A DNA stretch of 64,000 nucleotides from Allobosea sp. Tri-44 (lineage in GTDB: Bacteria; Pseudomonadota; Alphaproteobacteria; Rhizobiales; Beijerinckiaceae), in NCBI RefSeq assembly GCF_004123845.1, contig NZ_NBDP01000023.1, positions 166,951-230,950 of the forward strand. The letters run 5' to 3'. Both the position numbers and the translations under genes were made by a program. How positions within the stretch are numbered: the first letter of the stretch is position 1; each line of letters starts with the position of its first letter. The notes beneath the pieces were generated by a model. It made no database searches. It was not told where the DNA came from and saw only the letters and a program-made list of their open reading frames with translations. This document shows positions 63,581 to 64,000 of the stretch, in pieces.

Positions 63581-64000
63581 CGATCCAACCGCATCGTGAC
63601 GGGACACAAAAGGGCTGGGCTGCGGGTAACCGGGAGCCCATGCGGTTCGGTATGAGCACCGGTGAGGCGATGGGCAAGGCCTCGGCGGTTCACCCTGCCA
63701 AGGCCGCTCCGACCTGGGGCGGGGCGGCCGGGAGCGCGATCTGGCGGTGATCGGGTCAGTTTGCCAGGGCTCTTTGCCGAGTAAATGCTAAGCCATTGAA
63801 ATCACGTAGCCTTCAGGCGGGAAGGCGCTTTTGTCGAAAAACTTTCATCTGCTGTGTTGACACCGGAACCAGCCTCCTCTTATAAAGCGGCCATCGAGAC
63901 GGCGCCGCCGCTGGCGGGGCCGCTCTACTGCGCTTCATGGGAACGATAGGCCTTGTCGCCGACTAGCTCGGTTGATTGGCTGTCTTCTGTGGGCCACGCT
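63581..64000. other. 420-base gene-free right edge with strong promoter
   Basis: No supported open reading frame. A strong consensus promoter (63857-63886) reads rightward and out of the window. The ~110 bases after it are GC-rich and have the look of a leader rather than a gene. Confidence 0.55.
63857..63886 (+). promoter_or_regulatory. Strong rrn-like promoter reading off the right edge
   Basis: A perfect -35 TTGACA (63857-63862) and a near-perfect -10 TATAAA (63881-63886), 18 bases apart (17 if TTATAA is used). This strength and the leader that follows resemble rRNA-operon promoters of alphaproteobacteria. No 16S sequence is reached before the window ends, so the assignment is inference. 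Confidence 0.55.

Noticed and set aside
63890..64000. Start of a 16S rRNA gene
   Set aside because: Only the promoter and leader-like sequence are present; no 16S sequence is recognised before the edge.

Overview
The window is GC-rich throughout, with compact operons, many 4-base start/stop overlaps (ATGA, GTGA, TTGA) and alphaproteobacterial gene families: PCuAC and SCO copper proteins, a cytochrome c2-type protein, an IclR/SMP-30 sugar-acid locus and palindromic intergenic repeats. It looks like chromosomal DNA of a Hyphomicrobiales (Rhizobiales) alphaproteobacterium, possibly Bosea-like. The genus is an inference from gene style and repeats, not from a marker gene.

Layout. (1) 1-18.1 kb: an unusual envelope-associated cluster. 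It has a bitopic membrane protein, a SEDS (FtsW/RodA-type) glycosyltransferase fused to a large extracytoplasmic N-terminal region, a class B penicillin-binding protein, a soluble partner, a giant Hsp70/actin-fold ATPase, an 800-residue partner of that ATPase, a small soluble protein, a secreted 608-residue protein and a glycine-zipper lipoprotein. Several members match no family I can name; this is the best candidate for an undescribed system. (2) 18.5-26.4 kb: a cytochrome P450, a small conserved-looking protein, a copper efflux unit (copA-cueR with a clear CueR-type operator), a 2OG-Fe(II) oxygenase, a Nudix hydrolase, a c-type cytochrome and an alpha/beta hydrolase. (3) 26.7-36 kb: an XRE-cupin regulator divergent from an amino-acid or polyamine ABC transporter and a PuuB-like FAD oxidase, then a nucleoside hydrolase, a GNAT protein, an SDR and a lipoprotein hydrolase. 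(4) 36-38.3 kb: exbB-exbD-tonB. (5) 38.6-49.9 kb: a ten-gene leftward catabolic operon for a sugar or sugar acid: KDG-aldolase-like and enolase-superfamily enzymes, ABC importer, NAD(P) epimerase/dehydrogenase, an IclR-SMP-30 fusion, an SDR and an FAD-linked oxidase. A palindromic operator sits just upstream. (6) 50-54 kb: a periplasmic copper-handling operon (YcnI, CopCD, Tat-exported DJ-1/PfpI protein, PCuAC). (7) 54-57 kb: a MerR regulator divergent from an ICMT-like/lspA/CDF efflux operon. (8) 57-64 kb: an L,D-transpeptidase-fold lipoprotein, SCO protein, aldehyde dehydrogenase, acetolactate-synthase-like TPP enzyme and ornithine-cyclodeaminase-family protein. The right edge has a strong promoter that looks like an rRNA-operon promoter, with the transcribed gene outside the window.

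How the genes work together. Metal homeostasis recurs: CueR/CopA for cytosolic copper export, YcnI/CopCD/PCuAC/SCO for periplasmic copper delivery, and MerR/CDF for Zn/Cd/Pb-type ions. The sugar-acid operon reads as import, oxidation to lactone, lactone hydrolysis, dehydration and aldol cleavage, under a regulator fused to the lactonase. Palindromic intergenic repeats of several families punctuate operon ends; one family supplies the stop codon of the adjoining gene in three of three copies.
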